Shown: positions 28,543-41,489, numbered from the stretch's first letter. The stretch is 64,000 nucleotides of DNA from Spongilla lacustris (GCA_949361645.1 OX442418.1:9706632-9770631); one strand, 5' to 3'. The notes: generated by a model not told the origin, from the letters alone. Made by a program: numbers and translations.

Positions 28543-29169
28543 CATGCACTCTCATGTCCTTTTGGAGGTTATCCTACCCTACGCCACAATGAGATTCGGA
28601 ACCTCACTGCAAATTTGCTGTCTGAAGTGTGTCACAATGTAACCATCGAACCAAACCTACAACCAGTTACCAGAGAAACCTTCAAACTTGCCTCTACCAT
28701 CACTGACATTGGAGCAAGATCAGACATTGCAGCTGATGGCTTCTGGGGTGGCCACTTTGAAAAAACGTTTTTTGATGTCAGAGTTCTCAACCCACTTGCT
28801 CCATCTAACACCACACCCACACCCAGTGCTTGCTACCGCAGACATGAAAAAGAAAAACAAAGAGCATATGAGCAACGCATCAGGGACATAGAGCATGCCT
28901 CCTTCACCCCAATCGTACTCTCCACTACTGGTGGAATGGGTCCAATTGCAACAACGTTTTATAAACGCCTTGCAGACCGGCTAGCTTCCAAATGGAACTC
29001 ATCCTACAGCCAAACCATTGGATGGTTGCGATGCCGTCTGTCCTTTTCTCTCCTCCGTTCATCCATCCTATGCATCAGAGGAGCTCGTTCATCAAAGGGG
29101 CGCGTACCTTGCAGTGTCCCTCTCCCTGTAGAGCTAGTGCATAGTGAATCTAGGTTCACTCTGGACTAG
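28543..29169 (+). CDS. Retroelement C-terminal domain, possible nuclease fold
   Basis: Uninterrupted frame of 208 codons up to TAA, without an obvious own start; it begins HALSCPFGGYPTLRHNEIR. It then has LSEVCHNVTIEP, GARSDIAADGFWGGHFEKTF, FFDVRVLNP, CYRRHEKEKQRAYEQRI and a tail with RCRLSFSLLRSSILCIRGAR. I recall this block as the C-terminal part of reverse-transcriptase-type mobile proteins common in sponges and cnidarians. The SDIA...FFDVRV spacing resembles a PD-(D/E)XK nuclease core. Element and family assignment are from memory. The frame is intact here, but the upstream 500 bp show no reverse transcriptase, so it is a 5'-truncated copy. A (TAA)n run follows at 29280-29308. Confidence 0.6.
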   Translation, partial: HALSCPFGGYPTLRHNEIRNLTANLLSEVCHNVTIEPNLQPVTRETFKLASTITDIGARSDIAADGFWGGHFEKTFFDVRVLNPLAPSNTTPTPSACYRRHEKEKQRAYEQRIRDIEHASFTPIVLSTTGGMGPIATTFYKRLADRLASKWNSSYSQTIGWLRCRLSFSLLRSSILCIRGARSSKGRVPCSVPLPVELVHSESRFTLD

Positions 29170-29789
29170 AAAGCATCTAGTTGATCAATGTCATTTAATT
29201 TAAACATCTAACTCATATTGTGCATTTGCTGTATATTCGAATATTTATATCCTATATTAATAAGTTTTATGCTTTTTAAAAATAATAATAATAATAATAA
29301 TAATAATATAGCTATTTTTAATGACATGAGGATCCGTACTGTAAAACAATTTCAATAACTAACGCGCACCTTGACGAATTTGGTGTGTATTAAATAGAGC
29401 TATCAAAAAACTCTTTGGCACACAAAGAAAATAGATTGTCTATGCATTGAAAATACTAAAACTAAGTTTAATTCACAGGGCTCTAACACAGAAATACCAG
29501 GTTAAGCAATATTATGTCGAGCTCTAAGCAATCCAACAGTAAACACCTGTGCCATTAAATGGACCCTTGGGCACCATCCAAAGTTCATGAAATTGTATCC
29601 TGATATAGACTAAGACCTAATATATATGGCAAACGCTTCCTCAAGTTGGCACCTTTAAAAACTAGCGAATGACTAATCGCGATAGAATACTATGAAAATC
29701 AACGAGGCACACACAATTACGCCGTATGCTGCCTTACATTTCGACACCATTAGTGTATCGTGCAACCCCTTTTCTTCTTTAACCTATAG

Positions 29790-29938
29790 TGTGTGTAGTG
29801 TGAGTGTACGAGTGGAGTGTAGTGTGAGTGTACTAGGGAAGTGTAGTGTGGGTGTACGAGGGGAGTGTAGTGTGGATGTACGAGGGGAGTGTAGTGTGGG
29901 GGTACTAGGGGAGTGTAGTGTGGGTGTACTAACATGAG
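29790..29938. repeat. 24-bp minisatellite, about 6 copies
   Basis: Unit GTGTAGTGTGGGTGTACGAG plus GGGA. It yields an 8-residue periodic open frame, which is an artefact. Confidence 0.9.
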
Positions 29939-30318
29939 TGTTGGCACAGGTATCAATAGGTTGTGCATGCACCGTAATCTTATGGAACCATACAACAACA
30001 GTTGATGATTTTAATAAAAAGTTGACAATAAATACAATCATACAACAGAACTATAAACATGTCTTTAGGGCCTATATGACAATCGAGTAGTCCTGGAGTG
30101 TTTCTCTGCATGCTTCGGACACTAAACAAACGGAGAAAACAAACAATATATAATGGTCACGTTCCAATATGAGACATGTCTAAACTTTTTAATTGAATCT
30201 TGGGTGCAGCTCTCAGTCCGACGATGGTCATGTTCGCTAAGCGGATCGGTGACAATAACAGCGTCAGTTGCATTGGGCAGCCTTTGCATTTTTTAATGGT
30301 GTGCTGTGCCCTTTGATT

Positions 30319-30583
30319 CTATGTGAGCTTGTTCCATTCATCAATTGAAAATGTGCTCAAAAAGTCATCTCTACGGTTTTGAAGCTTCCAGTGTGTATTG
30401 AACAATCCTAAAAGCTTCTTAATAGTGGAATTTTTCTGGTTTTGTAGGTGCATAGCTGGGTTGTTTTCGAACAGTGCATTGTACACTACAACTAGCTGTG
30501 CCATAGATTGTGTAGAAAGTGTTTTCACACCCTCCATTCCCATATACAGCTTCTGCGCTATGGATCTGATTGCTTCCGTCATT
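30319..30583 (-). pseudogene. Unknown coding exon with stop near conserved tail
   Basis: Minus-strand frame starting MTEAIRSIAQKLYMGMEGVK after an acceptor TTTGCAG, and ending FLSTFSIDEWNKLT before TAG at 30319. The frame goes on past the stop with NQRAQHTIKKCKGCPMQ, suggesting an in-frame stop in a longer protein. I recall similar WxxLTxxQxxxH...CxxC tails in sponge transposon-like proteins. A possible upstream exon is 30879-30932 (LAAIVNDINIGTHKNWLQ, flanked by AAGCAG and GTAAGT), but its joining phase is not settled. Function unknown. Confidence 0.35.
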
Positions 30584-30949
30584 CTGCAAAGCACATAACA
30601 TTTATACCCTACACACATGTACTCACATACACACACACGCAATGCACTCGCGTTTACATCTTTGCATACAACATGTATACTACATGTACACTTCTATCTC
30701 CACATACACATTTTACACTATTTCCCATACACCACCGTGCACACATGTGCACCTGTATACCACACAGACAAGATTGTACATGTACATGTATATACACACA
30801 CAGTTTGTACATGTAATGCATACACACTTTCACTCTGGACACCACCATGTACATTGTGTATGTTTGTGACTTACTTACTTGGAGCCAGTTCTTGTGTGTA
30901 CCTATGTTGATGTCGTTTACGATAGCAGCTAACTGCTTAAACGAACAAA

Positions 30950-31560
30950 AATGAGCGTATACGAAGCGAAGTGCATACACGTACCTTTATGAACTGGTGT
31001 CGAAACTTGCTGAAGCTGGTATACGTACGTAGAGGTGGAGACTAGAAACTTCATGAAAGAAACAAAAAGATGAGCGTACGTGTAGCGAATTGAAGTGCAT
31101 ACAACGCAACTTGAAAGCTGGTACCTTACGTTGATGTGGGGACTAGAAAGAAACCTATGAGCGAACGTATACGTAGTGAATTGAAGTGCATACAAGTACC
31201 TTTAGCTAGCAGAAGCTGTGAATTGGTATCGAAACTTGCTAAAGCTACGTAGATGTGGAGACTAGAAACGTAAATGAGCGTACGTATCCAATTCAAGTAG
31301 CGTATTATCTCTGGTAAAGCTGGTACGTTTACCTTAATGTGGAGACTAGAAAGAAAACTTCATGAGCGCACGTATACGTTTTGAATTGAGGTGCATACAA
31401 GTACCTTTATAGCAGAAGCTGTGAACTGGTATCGAAACTTGCTGAAGCTGGTATACGTTGATGTGGGGACTACACACTTCAAGTATATAAGAAAGTAAAA
31501 TGAAGATAGAGTTAGCTGCAAAACAATGTGTAGTATACCTTGGCAAAAGCTGTGAACTGA
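30950..31560. repeat. Imperfect tandem repeat, about 110-130 bp unit
   Basis: About five diverged copies of a block containing GAATTGAAGTGCATACAA, ACTGGTATCGAAACTTGCT, GAAGCTGGTA and GATGTGGGGACTAGAAA. No coding signal. Confidence 0.8.
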
Positions 31561-32042
31561 TGGTAGCTCTATATAGCTGAATCCGCAATAGAAAATTATC
31601 AATTGCACTATTATTACACCATGTAAACCTGCATGCCGCTTACTTTCCTAACAGTTGATCCTGCGACTGCATAGTTAGCGCGCACGTATTTCATTGGTTG
31701 CAAATGTATTACGTCATCAACAATGTCGCAAACGGCCGCACGGGATGCACTAATAATGTTTAAACATTTTCCCAGGCGATGTGGTTATTCATTTCGCATA
31801 TTATTATTAAGCCATAACGTAATAGAATGATGACGTAACACAGCTTCACTAGGCCAGAAATGATTAACCATTTGTGTTACGTATAGTAAGCTCATGAAAT
31901 ATGATTTAAAAAAAAATTTAGTCTAAAATACACTGGTTTATTGCTTGTAACTTGCGTAGATTAGAACTATTCCACTTCTGCCCAGCGTTTCAGGTTATGT
32001 GTCACATATCTACTCATTCCAGGATATATTTCAGGTCTTTAA

Positions 32043-32674
32043 CTCTTTGACCGCCAAGTGCATATATATATACTAAAAATTAATTCGCGTTAACCGCCAA
32101 ATGCATATATATATGCACACATATAGAAAACCAGTCTGTGTCGCACGGTTACATGCTCCGTGTACTAATAAGCCCTAGTGGCATAGAGCTATGACCGGAG
32201 CGTTGGTTTTTAATTGAAAGGAAAGCGGGAACGAACAGCTGCAGGTGTACACGTAATGGCGGCTCTATCGTCACCAGCAGCTTCGAATTAGCACCCGCCT
32301 TTTCTACTAAAACATGGGCGAGCGAAGCTTTTTAAAACGTCAGGACGTTAGATGTAACAACAAGGGATAGAACTATGGTGTTTTTATCGACTGCTTCGTT
32401 GTATGCGCAATATACGGCTTCGAATTCCTGCCCGCTTCGCTCGACCTAAATCGGGTCTTGTTAGCTGCCGATTGTTTTCAAGCTAGTACACCATATATCA
32501 TAACAAACATCATAAAACCCTCTTCTATCATAGATAGTATCTTTTTAAGGAGGCTAACCGCGAGATTCTTCGAGAACAGCGACTACTAAGCAACGGCCGT
32601 ACGGGTAGCCATAATTAAAAACATTACTGGCAAATAATCAATTAACTACGTTATCCGTCTTGACTGTCAAAGAG
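32043..32674. mobile_element. piggyBac-like MITE, 632 bp, TTAA duplication
   Basis: Flanked on both sides by TTAA (32039-32042 and 32675-32678). The termini CTCTTTGACCGCCAAG and CTCTTTGACAGTCAAG are inverted relative to each other. TTAA target duplication with a C-rich, TTTGAC-type terminus is typical of piggyBac elements. The first 80 bp repeat the module ACCGCCAA(G/A)TGCATATATATA. The interior does not encode a transposase, so the copy is non-autonomous. Confidence 0.7.
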
Positions 32675-33189
32675 TTAAAACGTCTTGTAATCATGCGTTT
32701 TTTTATTTAAAGTATGAATTTAATTCATTAGGATATCACCTCAGAGCGCCAACCGGTTATATGTTTCTATGGAAACCAATAATTGAAATTGATTACAATA
32801 CAATTGATATTAATCATGACACAAACAAACACATGAAATTGATCAATTTAGTACAACTTTTGTATTTGCAAACTGTTCCAATTGTATGAGCTGTTCCGCT
32901 TGCTGTATGGGTGTAGGCAGTCTTAACATACCTGAGTAGTAATAAAGTCCTAAATACCTTCCAAACAACTTTACAAAACGCGTATCTTCTTGTGCACTCG
33001 TAGAGAAATCCAAAATACGGTCACAATTTTCGACGTAATTTAGATCACCAGTTTCCGCCTACCCATACGCAATTTATTAAAGTACCTCATGTATGCGCAA
33101 GCGCTGTGTGCATGGTGGGGGTTCTTATTGGAGTTCGTGCATAAGTAGGGTGTGTATGCATCTTTAAGAGCTGCGTGATTAAGATATTG

Positions 33190-33625
33190 GACAATGGTTG
33201 TGCATAATCCGGTGTACTGTCATATGGTATACGGTTGGGGGCAATTCTCGGACAGGGAGACTGTATACGTATCCCTAAGGGAATACGTCCCCCCTCGGAC
33301 CCAAATCCCTAGGGAATACGATCTCCCGGACCGAGATCCCTGGTTGTGTAAACCAAATTACCGGACTGAATTTCCTAGGGAATGCCCTGCATGGTACGGT
33401 GTCGTAGGCATGGTTGTCCCCCCCGCAAAATGTCCCCCCGGACATTCATGCCTAGGCACCGCTGTCCCCCGGACACTCGTTCCTAGGCACCATTGTCCCC
33501 CGGACAATTATGCCTAGGCATATATGTCCGCAGGGGACATTTATGCCTAGGCATAATTGTCCTACCCTAGGCACCAGTGTCCCCCCATGGGGGGACACTG
33601 GTGCCTAGGATAGAATGTCCTACAC
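33190..33625. repeat. Palindrome array, CCTAGG cores with GTCC/GGAC arms
   Basis: Two modules. The first (33210-33385) has CCCTAGGGAATAC-type palindromes and GTATACGGT. The second (33400-33620) has alternating TGCCTAGGCA and TGTCC...GGACA palindromes, ending in a long near-perfect hairpin around CCCCCCATGGGGGG. The same two modules occur in swapped order at 42983-43440. Confidence 0.8.
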
Positions 33626-34181
33626 TTTAAATACAGGCCTGGAATGTACAAGCGTAAGTATAATACAACCAAATCGGATCGATATAAATGCGTTAGTCGT
33701 TTTATACGTGCATGTATCAGCAAACGTCATGCATGCCATGATATATCTTAATACATTTACATGCGTCTGCGTGCCCGCTCGGTTGTGTGCAGAGCAGCTA
33801 ATTATTTATTACTAAAGGCTCTCATTTCAAGGAAAGGCATTCTTGTGTAAATGTTTACAAATGTAAATCGTATATATGAAAATTCGTGTGCATGCAAGTA
33901 TCCGCGTGAGGTCATAAAATAATGATTGGTACCATGATATCACAAAAAAAAAAAACATGCTTCATGTGTCAGACAGATATTTGCTGCATGCAGTGCAGAG
34001 CCATTTGCCTTGTAAACACCTTTGCCAACTGACTCTTGAACTTTGTACGATTTTTATTTGCTGGAAGTAAGTGAACACCCAATATCAAAGTTACAGTCAT
34101 GCTTCTATACATGGTGGTCGCATGCATATATCTATACAACGATCAGGAGCATATCCATAGAGGTTTCCGTGTTACCTGAAA

Positions 34182-34204
34182 CCCCCCCCCCCCCCCCCCC
34201 CCCC
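34182..34204. repeat. Poly(C) tract, 23 bp
   Basis: Uninterrupted C run. The surrounding 34.2-35.1 kb region shows no recognised gene. Confidence 0.97.
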
Positions 34205-35214
34205 AATAGAATAATATTTACAAAACTTAATTGATACTAACCTTCCCTCCTCCCCCCACTTGTATTAATTTGGCCTACCCTCCCCTCTCCGCTCTTATTT
34301 GGCCTATCGCAAGAGTGCATGATCCCCCCCCCCCTCCCCCCTCCCCCGCTCGTATTCGATTGACGTACAATGTTAATAGGTTTGAAATTCTGGATACGCG
34401 CCAGGCCTGACGATTTTCCTTGTGGTGAAGCGTGGCAAGCTATCATTATTCTTTCCTGCTCTTCTTTCGATTTGATCACTGTTGATCGCCACTCATATCT
34501 TGGAACAATTTGTAAATAAAGAGCGCCATTGTCAACTTTGTAATTTCCACGCGCTTTCGTCTAAAAGAACGTTTCTGATATTTTGAACATCCAACTGGCC
34601 TGGATACCTTCCTTTTAACAAGAACTGAGTTCAAAACGATTTCGTCGTCCATGGCCAGAAACACTCGCTGTTCTAAAAGGAAACCTCCACGGACGCGTGC
34701 GAACATTCACAGGGAAAATAGTTATTTCACAACGTGGAATAAGTAATGCGTTTTTGTTGTCAAACCGAGGGAATCGTGTGGTATAACGTTGTGTTCGCTT
34801 ATAATAAAACACAACAAAATTGTGCTTTCACAATGTGTGGTTTTTTCACAACGTTATGGAATTTCACTACAATGCACATCAAGGCACAACGTATGGAAAG
34901 AAAGAATACGACAAAAGACAACGCTATACGCAGCCAACTCCGTTCGGATATCAGTTGGATACTAACGAGATCCCCTAAGCGTATATTATTCTGTATACGT
35001 AATGGTAATCTTCTCACGTATTCTCTTTGATGATGTAATCCTTATTTCTGGTCCCCTGCCCTTCATATCTGGTCCCCTGCCTTCATCCCCCCGCCCTTTA
35101 TACCTAGTCCCCTGTCCTACATCACGCGCACTACCCATTGATTTGAGGCCATGACCTTCTCGTTAACTTCATAATAAAAAAAAATACATGTACATATTAC
35201 GCTATTGGATATAC

Positions 35215-35299
35215 CTCCTAACACATTGTATCTTTCACCGTTTTCTGCAAAGAGTGTCTGTCTGTACACAAACCATTGGTGCACCACTTCAAACCGAGC
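35215..35299 (-). CDS. Possible single exon of unknown gene
   Basis: An 85-bp open block between acceptor ACGTGTACAG and donor GTATAT reads ARFEVVHQWFVYRQTLFAEN and then GERYNVLG. The composition looks coding, but no neighbouring exon could be joined with confidence and I do not recognise it. Confidence 0.25.
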
Positions 35300-35981
35300 C
35301 TGTACACGTAAACATAAGACACAACTTTTAAAGCGCATACATTAATGTACCTCGTTTACATTTGAAGATTGAACCTGCTACTGAAAAAAATAAAAGCAGT
35401 TATCACATCGCTTACGTCCCATGTTTCTCATAGCTACGCACAGCATAATTGTGACGAGACCTATAGCTAGGAGGGAAAATAATCATTCACGCACGCACAC
35501 ACACAACACACCTCTGGGTCCATGAGTTTTCAGGAATACAAAACGCGGGAAGACTTTGTAGAGGGGGAGTAGCTATAGGAGATAAGAAATTACTGACGAT
35601 TACAAACGACCTTAGGACTATCAGTGACTAACCATTGGCATAGAACCGCACGGTTGCTGACTACACGGTATTCTGAAAAAAATAAAATAAAATACACGGT
35701 ACACCTACCGACTTTTTTCTCGGCGCGTCCACTGAAAGACACAACGTTACAACGCACAAAAATATATCATTATCGTACCTCAGTTACACATCACGGAAGC
35801 CTATTTCATTGAGTCTGGTCTGTGGAAACTATGTGTAAGCAGCAGGAAACGAGGCGCTAATTAACAGCTGCCTAAAGCGCGCCCGCTTTCAATCACGTGA
35901 CGTACATTTTACTCTACTGATCACATACATGTAACTTATCAGTGGAAACAATTTGTAGGCTTGGGACTTAAAAGTGTAGTT

Positions 35982-36190
35982 CTATCTCTGGTTTATGAAC
36001 ACCTCAAACCTTTCTGCCAGTAGACTAATACTGTGAGTATGCAAGAGCTCAGACGTTAACTTCAGTTCACAAACACTTGGGAAACTATGAACTAAAAAAG
36101 TTTCAACGTCCTTTAGAGCATCTCTGCAATGTCCTTGTATCACTCTGTGTTGAGTGGCTATTTCTAAATTTCTTGGCCTGGGGGACCTCT
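35982..36190 (-). CDS. Possible terminal exon of unknown gene
   Basis: A minus-strand frame open for about 70 codons and ending TAG at 35982 reads RNLEIATQHRVIQGHCRDAL and goes on with KDVETFLVHSFPSVCELKL. It lacks an initiator; an acceptor (CTCATAG) lies just upstream at about 36205. No family is recognised. A chance open frame of this length is possible. Confidence 0.25.
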
Positions 36191-36496
36191 TTTTATAAAT
36201 GTCTATGAGTCAGTGGTTCTGGTAGACAACATGTTTGTACTGACTGCATCTAGGGTCTGGAGGAGTGGTAGAAGTGACTGGTACATGTAATGACAGGGTA
36301 GGCTATTACTAAGGTGATAAGATGTGGACTGCAGGTCAGAATCACTTGGGCCACAAGAGCATGACCTGGTATATTGGTACACTTCAGACATGCTCCAGAC
36401 CACCTCTGCATCGTTCTTTATCAGTATGTCATGGCAACAATCTTGCTACCATGACAATGGTTGCAAATTGTACATTTTTGGTCTATGTGTAAACAT

Positions 36497-36504
36497 TGTG
36501 TGTG

Positions 36505-36546
<42 letters not shown>

Positions 36547-36935
36547 GTGCGTGTGGTTGGATTAATTAAGCAGTGGATGGTGGCATGGGGAAACATGTGT
36601 TAACACATGCTACACACTTGCACATTTATTGCTATGCAAAATGCTGAAAACATGTGTGTGTGGGTGTGAACAGTGGAACTGTGTGAACAGTGTGTTTGAG
36701 TGTGTGGGTGTAAACAGTGTGTGTGGGGTTGTGTGAACCTAAAGATTTGTGTGTGAGTGTGAGGGGGTTGGAACAGTGTATGTTTGTGTGTGTAGTACAT
36801 GTATGTATGTGTGGGGTAAACAGTGTGTGTGTGTGTACAGTGTGTGTTGTGTGGATGTAAACAGTGTATGTGTTTGGAGTGTGTGGGTGTGAACAGTACA
36901 TATATGTGTGGGTGTGAACAGCTTGTGTGTGAACG
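36497..36935. repeat. GT-rich simple and near-simple repeat
   Basis: Pure (GT)n at 36508-36540, then irregular GTGTGTG segments each joined by AACAGTG. The intervening block GGTTGGATTAA...AAGCAGTGGATGGTGGCATG (36554-36640) recurs at 40741-40830. Confidence 0.9.
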
Positions 36936-37139
36936 TTCATTCGCCATAAAGGGCAGTAGGATAGCCACATGATTAGGGCATGCCTACATGTACATTTAAT
37001 TAAACAGCCACGAGAAATTTTACGGACTTTTTAAAAAGAGGTGATGATACAACCTCCTCCAGGAGGGAGGGAGGGTCGGAGGGTAGTGGAACTGGGGTGG
37101 ATGGGTGGGGAGGAGGGGAGGGGAGGGAAGGGGAGGGGA

Positions 37140-39837
37140 GGGCACACACCTCCCTCTCCTCCCACATACCTCCCTCTCCTCCCACACACCTCCCTCTCCT
37201 CCCACAAACCTCCCTCTCCTCCCACTCACCTACCTCTCCTCCCACACACCTCCCTCTCCTCCCACATACCTCCCTCTCCTCCCACACACCTCCCTCTCCT
37301 CCCACACACCTCCCTCTCCTCCCACACACCTACCTCTCCTCCCACACACCTCCCTCTCCTCCCACACACCTCCCTCTCCTCCCACATACCACCCTCTCCT
37401 CCCACACACCTCCCTCTCCTCCCACACCTCCTCCCACACACCTCCCTCTCCTCCCACATCTCCCTCTCCTCCCACACACCTCCCTCTCCTCCCACACCAC
37501 CCTCTCATCCCACACACCTCCCTCTCCTCCCACACACTTCCCTCTCCTCCCACAAACCTCCCTCTCATCCCACACACCACCCTCTCCTCCCATCCCACAC
37601 ACCTCCCTCTCCTCCCACACACCACCCTCTCCTCCCACACACCACCCTCTCCTCCTACACACTTCCCTCTCATCCCACACACTTCCCTCTCCTCCCACCC
37701 CACACACCACCTTCTCCTCCCACACACCTCCCTCTCCTCCCCACACCTCCCTCTCCTCCCACACACCACCCTCTCCTCCCATACCTCCCTCTCCTCCCAC
37801 ACACCTCCCTCTCCTCCCAACCCACACACCTCCCTCTCCTCCCACACACCTCCCTCTCCTCCCACGCACCTCCCTCTCCTCCCACACCTCCCTCTCATCC
37901 CTCACACCACCCTCTCCTCCCATCCCACACACCTCCCTCTCCTCCCACACACCACCCTCTCCTTCCACACACCTCCCTCTCCTCCCACACACCTCCCTCT
38001 CCTCCCATCCCACACATCTCCCTCTCCTTCCACATACCACCATCTCTTCCCACACACCACTCTCCTCCCACACACCTCCCTCTCCTCCTACACACCACCC
38101 TCTCCTCCCACACACCTCCCTCTCCTCCTACACACCACCCTCTCCTCCCACACACCTCCCTCTTCTCCCACACCTCCCTCTCCTTCCCAACACCTCCCTC
38201 TCCTCCCACACACCACCACCCACACACCTTCCTCTCTTCCCACAAACCACCCTCTCATCCCACACACCTCCCTCTCCTCCCACACACCTCCCTCTCCTCC
38301 CACATACCACCCACTCCTCCCACACACCTCCCTCTCCTCCCACACCTCCCTCTCCTCCCCCACACTCCCTCTCCTCCCCCACACCTCCCTCTCCTCCCAC
38401 ACACCTCCCTCTCCTCCCACACCTCCCTCTCATCCCACACACCTCCCTCTCCTCCCACAGCACCCTCTCCTCCCACACACCTCCCTCTCCTCCCACACCT
38501 CCCTCTCCTCCCCACACCTCCCTCTCCTCCCACACACCTCCCTCTCCTCCCACACCTCCCTCTCCTCCCACACCTCCCTCTCCTCCCACACACCTCCCTC
38601 TCCTCCCACACCACCCTCTCATCCCACACACCTCCCTCTCCTCCCACACACCTCCCTCTCCTCCCACACACCTCCCTCTCCTCTCACACACCACCCTCTC
38701 CTCCCATCCCACACACCTCCCTCTCCTTCCACACACCTCCCTCTCCTCCCACACACCTCCCTCTCCTCCCATCCCACACATCTCCCTCTCCTTCCACATA
38801 CCACCATCTCTTCCCACACACCACTCTCCTCCCACACACCTCCCTCTCCTCCTACACACCACCCTCTCCTCCCACACACCTCCCTCTCCTCCTACACACC
38901 ACCCTCTCCTCCCACACACCTCCCTCTTCTCCCACACCTCCCTCTCCTTCCCAACACCTCCCTCTCCTCCCACACACCTCCCTCTCCTCCCACACACCAC
39001 CACCCACACACCTTCCTCTCTTCCCACAAACCACCCTCTCATCCCACACACCTCCCTCTCCTCCCACACACCTCCCTCTCCTCCCACACCTCCCTCTCCT
39101 CCCCCACACTCCCTCTCCTCCCCCACACCTCCCTCTCCTCCCACACACCTCCCTCTCCTCCCACACCTCCCTCTCATCCCACACACCTCCCTCTCCTCCC
39201 ACAGCACCCTCTCCTCCCACACACCTCCCTCTCCTCCCACACCTCCCTCTCCTCCCCACACCTCCCTCTCCTCCCACACACCTCCCTCTCCTCCCACACC
39301 TCCCTCTCCTCCCACACCTCCCTCTCCTCCCACACACCTCCCTCTCCTCCCACACCACCCTCTCATCCCACACACCTCCCTCTCCTCCCACACACCTCCC
39401 TCTCCTCCCACACACCTCCCTCTCCTCCCACACACCTCCCTCTCCTCCCACACACCACCCTCTCCTCCCATCCCACACACCTCCCTCTCCTCCCACACAC
39501 CTCCCTCTTCTCTCACACACCTACCTCTCCTCCCACACACCACCCTCTCCTCCTACCCACACACCTCCCTCTCTTCCCACAAACCACCCTCTCATCCCAC
39601 ACACCTCCCTCTCCTCCCACACACTTCCCTCTCCTCCCACATACCACCCACTCCTCCCACACACCTCCCTCTCCTCCCACACCTCCCTCTCCTCCCCCAC
39701 ACCTCCCTCTCCTCCCACACACCTCCCTCTCCTCCCACACACCTCCCTCTCCTCCCACACACCTCCCTCTTCTCCCACACCTCCCTCTCCTTCCCAACAC
39801 CACCCTCTCCTCCCACACACTACCCTCTCCTCCCACA
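37140..39837. repeat. 2.7 kb minisatellite of a 20-bp unit with higher-order repeat
   Basis: About 135 copies of CCTCCCTCTCCTCCCACACA and shorter variants. Rare variants recur in the same order about 744-784 bp apart: CCCACAGCACCC at 38455 and 39199, TCTTCCCACACACCACTCTC near 38045 and 38810, CACCACCACCC near 38211 and 38995. A block of that size has therefore been duplicated. Open frames of up to 984 codons in three plus-strand frames are translations of this repeat. Confidence 0.97.
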
Positions 39838-40269
39838 GGGAGGGAGGGGTGAGAGGAGAGAGGGAGGCAGTGATGGAGAGAAGGGAAAATGTAGACGGAA
39901 TGGAGTTATCTATATTCAATAACCTAAGTAATCCCCTTATGTCTGCTCCCCCTTATGCCCTGACCCTACCCTGTCCCCTCCCCCTTACGACCTAGCCCCT
40001 ACCATGCCCCTCCTTCCATACCTGACAAGCTCTGTCCACCACACCCAAACGATGTTCAATTGGAGAAAGCTTCTCAGAGAACACTGACTGAAACAGGAAG
40101 CAATGAACTCTCTCCTTAAACTGTGCTATCCGAGAGAGCTCTAACAGAAACCTGATTGGTTGAAACACACACATACATGAAAATACACACACACACACAT
40201 GCACATATACACATGCACATGCACACATGCACATGCACACATGCACACACACATGCACACGTGCACACC

Positions 40270-40660
40270 TCAAACAGTGTGTGTGTGTGTGTGAACAGAG
40301 GGTGTGAACAGTGTGTGTGTGGGTTTGAACAGTGTGTGTGTGTGGGCATGTGGGTTTGAACAGTATGTGTGTGTGGGCATGTGGGATTGAACAGTATGTG
40401 TGTGTGGGCGGGAGTGTGTGGGTGTGAACAGTACATGTATGTGTGGGTGTGAAAAGTTTGTGTTCTGTGTGTGAACCTAAAGGTTTGTGTGTGAGTGTGT
40501 GGGGGGTCCGGGTGGCTGGTAAACAGTGTGTGTGGGGGGTGGCTGGTGAACAGTGTGTGTGTGTGTGTGTGTAGTACATGTGGGGTATACAGTATGTGTG
40601 GGGTGTGGAGTACCTGTGGGTACATGTATGTGTGGGGTAAAGAGTTTGTATGTGTGTTTG

Positions 40661-40743
<83 letters not shown>

Positions 40744-40745
40744 TT
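40270..40745. repeat. GT-rich simple repeat
   Basis: Irregular GTGTGTG/AACAG segments followed by a pure (GT)n run to 40741. Structurally a second copy of the 36.5-36.9 kb region. Confidence 0.93.
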
Positions 40746-40989
40746 GGATTAAGCAGTGGATGGTGGCATGGGGAAACGTGTTAACACATGCTACACACTT
40801 ACATATTTATTGCTATGCAAAATGCTACGTTAAATCCAGTCCAGATGAATGAAAACATGTGCCTTGTTCCCTAATGGAAGGAGCAGGGTACAGCTGGTCC
40901 CTGGTCCAATGAGCACTGGGTACCCGAGAGTGTGAATGTTGGAGGCACAACCCGTAGTGCTCACATCAGTAGGAGAGGGGAGACATTGA

Positions 40990-41330
40990 ACATAGGCTAT
41001 GAGGGAGAGGGAGGGAGGGAGGGGGGGAGGGAGGAAGGGAGGGAGGGAGGGAGGAGAGGAAGTGGGGAGGGGAGGAGGGGAAGTGGGGAGGAGGGGAGGT
41101 GGGGAAGTGGGGAGAAGGAGAAGTGGGGAGGAGGGGCAGGGGATGAGGGGAAGTGGGGAGGAAGGGAGGTGAGGGTGAGGGGTGGAGGAGGAGGGAAGTG
41201 GGGAGGAGGACAAGAGAAGTCCACACTACACAGAGGTGCAGTGGAGAGGAGGAGAAGGGGGAGTGGAGAGGGGGGAAGGGGGGTGGCGAGGAGAGGTGGT
41301 GCAGTGAACAGATGGGAAGGAGCTGCACGT
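40990..41330. repeat. Purine-rich GGGGA/GGGAG tract
   Basis: About 340 bp of G and A only with few interruptions, giving strong strand asymmetry. No coding signal apart from artefactual Gly/Arg/Glu frames. Confidence 0.9.
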
Positions 41331-41487
41331 TTGCGTGTGTGTGGACCAAAAGGTTTGTGTGTGGAGGTGACAGGTGACAGTGTGGTATGAGGGAGTGGTG
41401 GTAGGACTGAAAAGTGTGTGGGGGTGTAGACCAAACAGTTTGTGTGAGTATGATCTGAATGGTTTGTGTGGTGGCTACTGTAGACCG

Positions 41488-41489
<2 letters not shown>

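Noticed and set aside
37041..39995. Open frames of 915-984 codons rich in Pro, Ser, His and Leu
   Set aside because: All three plus frames and several minus frames are open because the DNA is a 20-bp tandem repeat without stops. There is no gene-like start, domain or codon bias.
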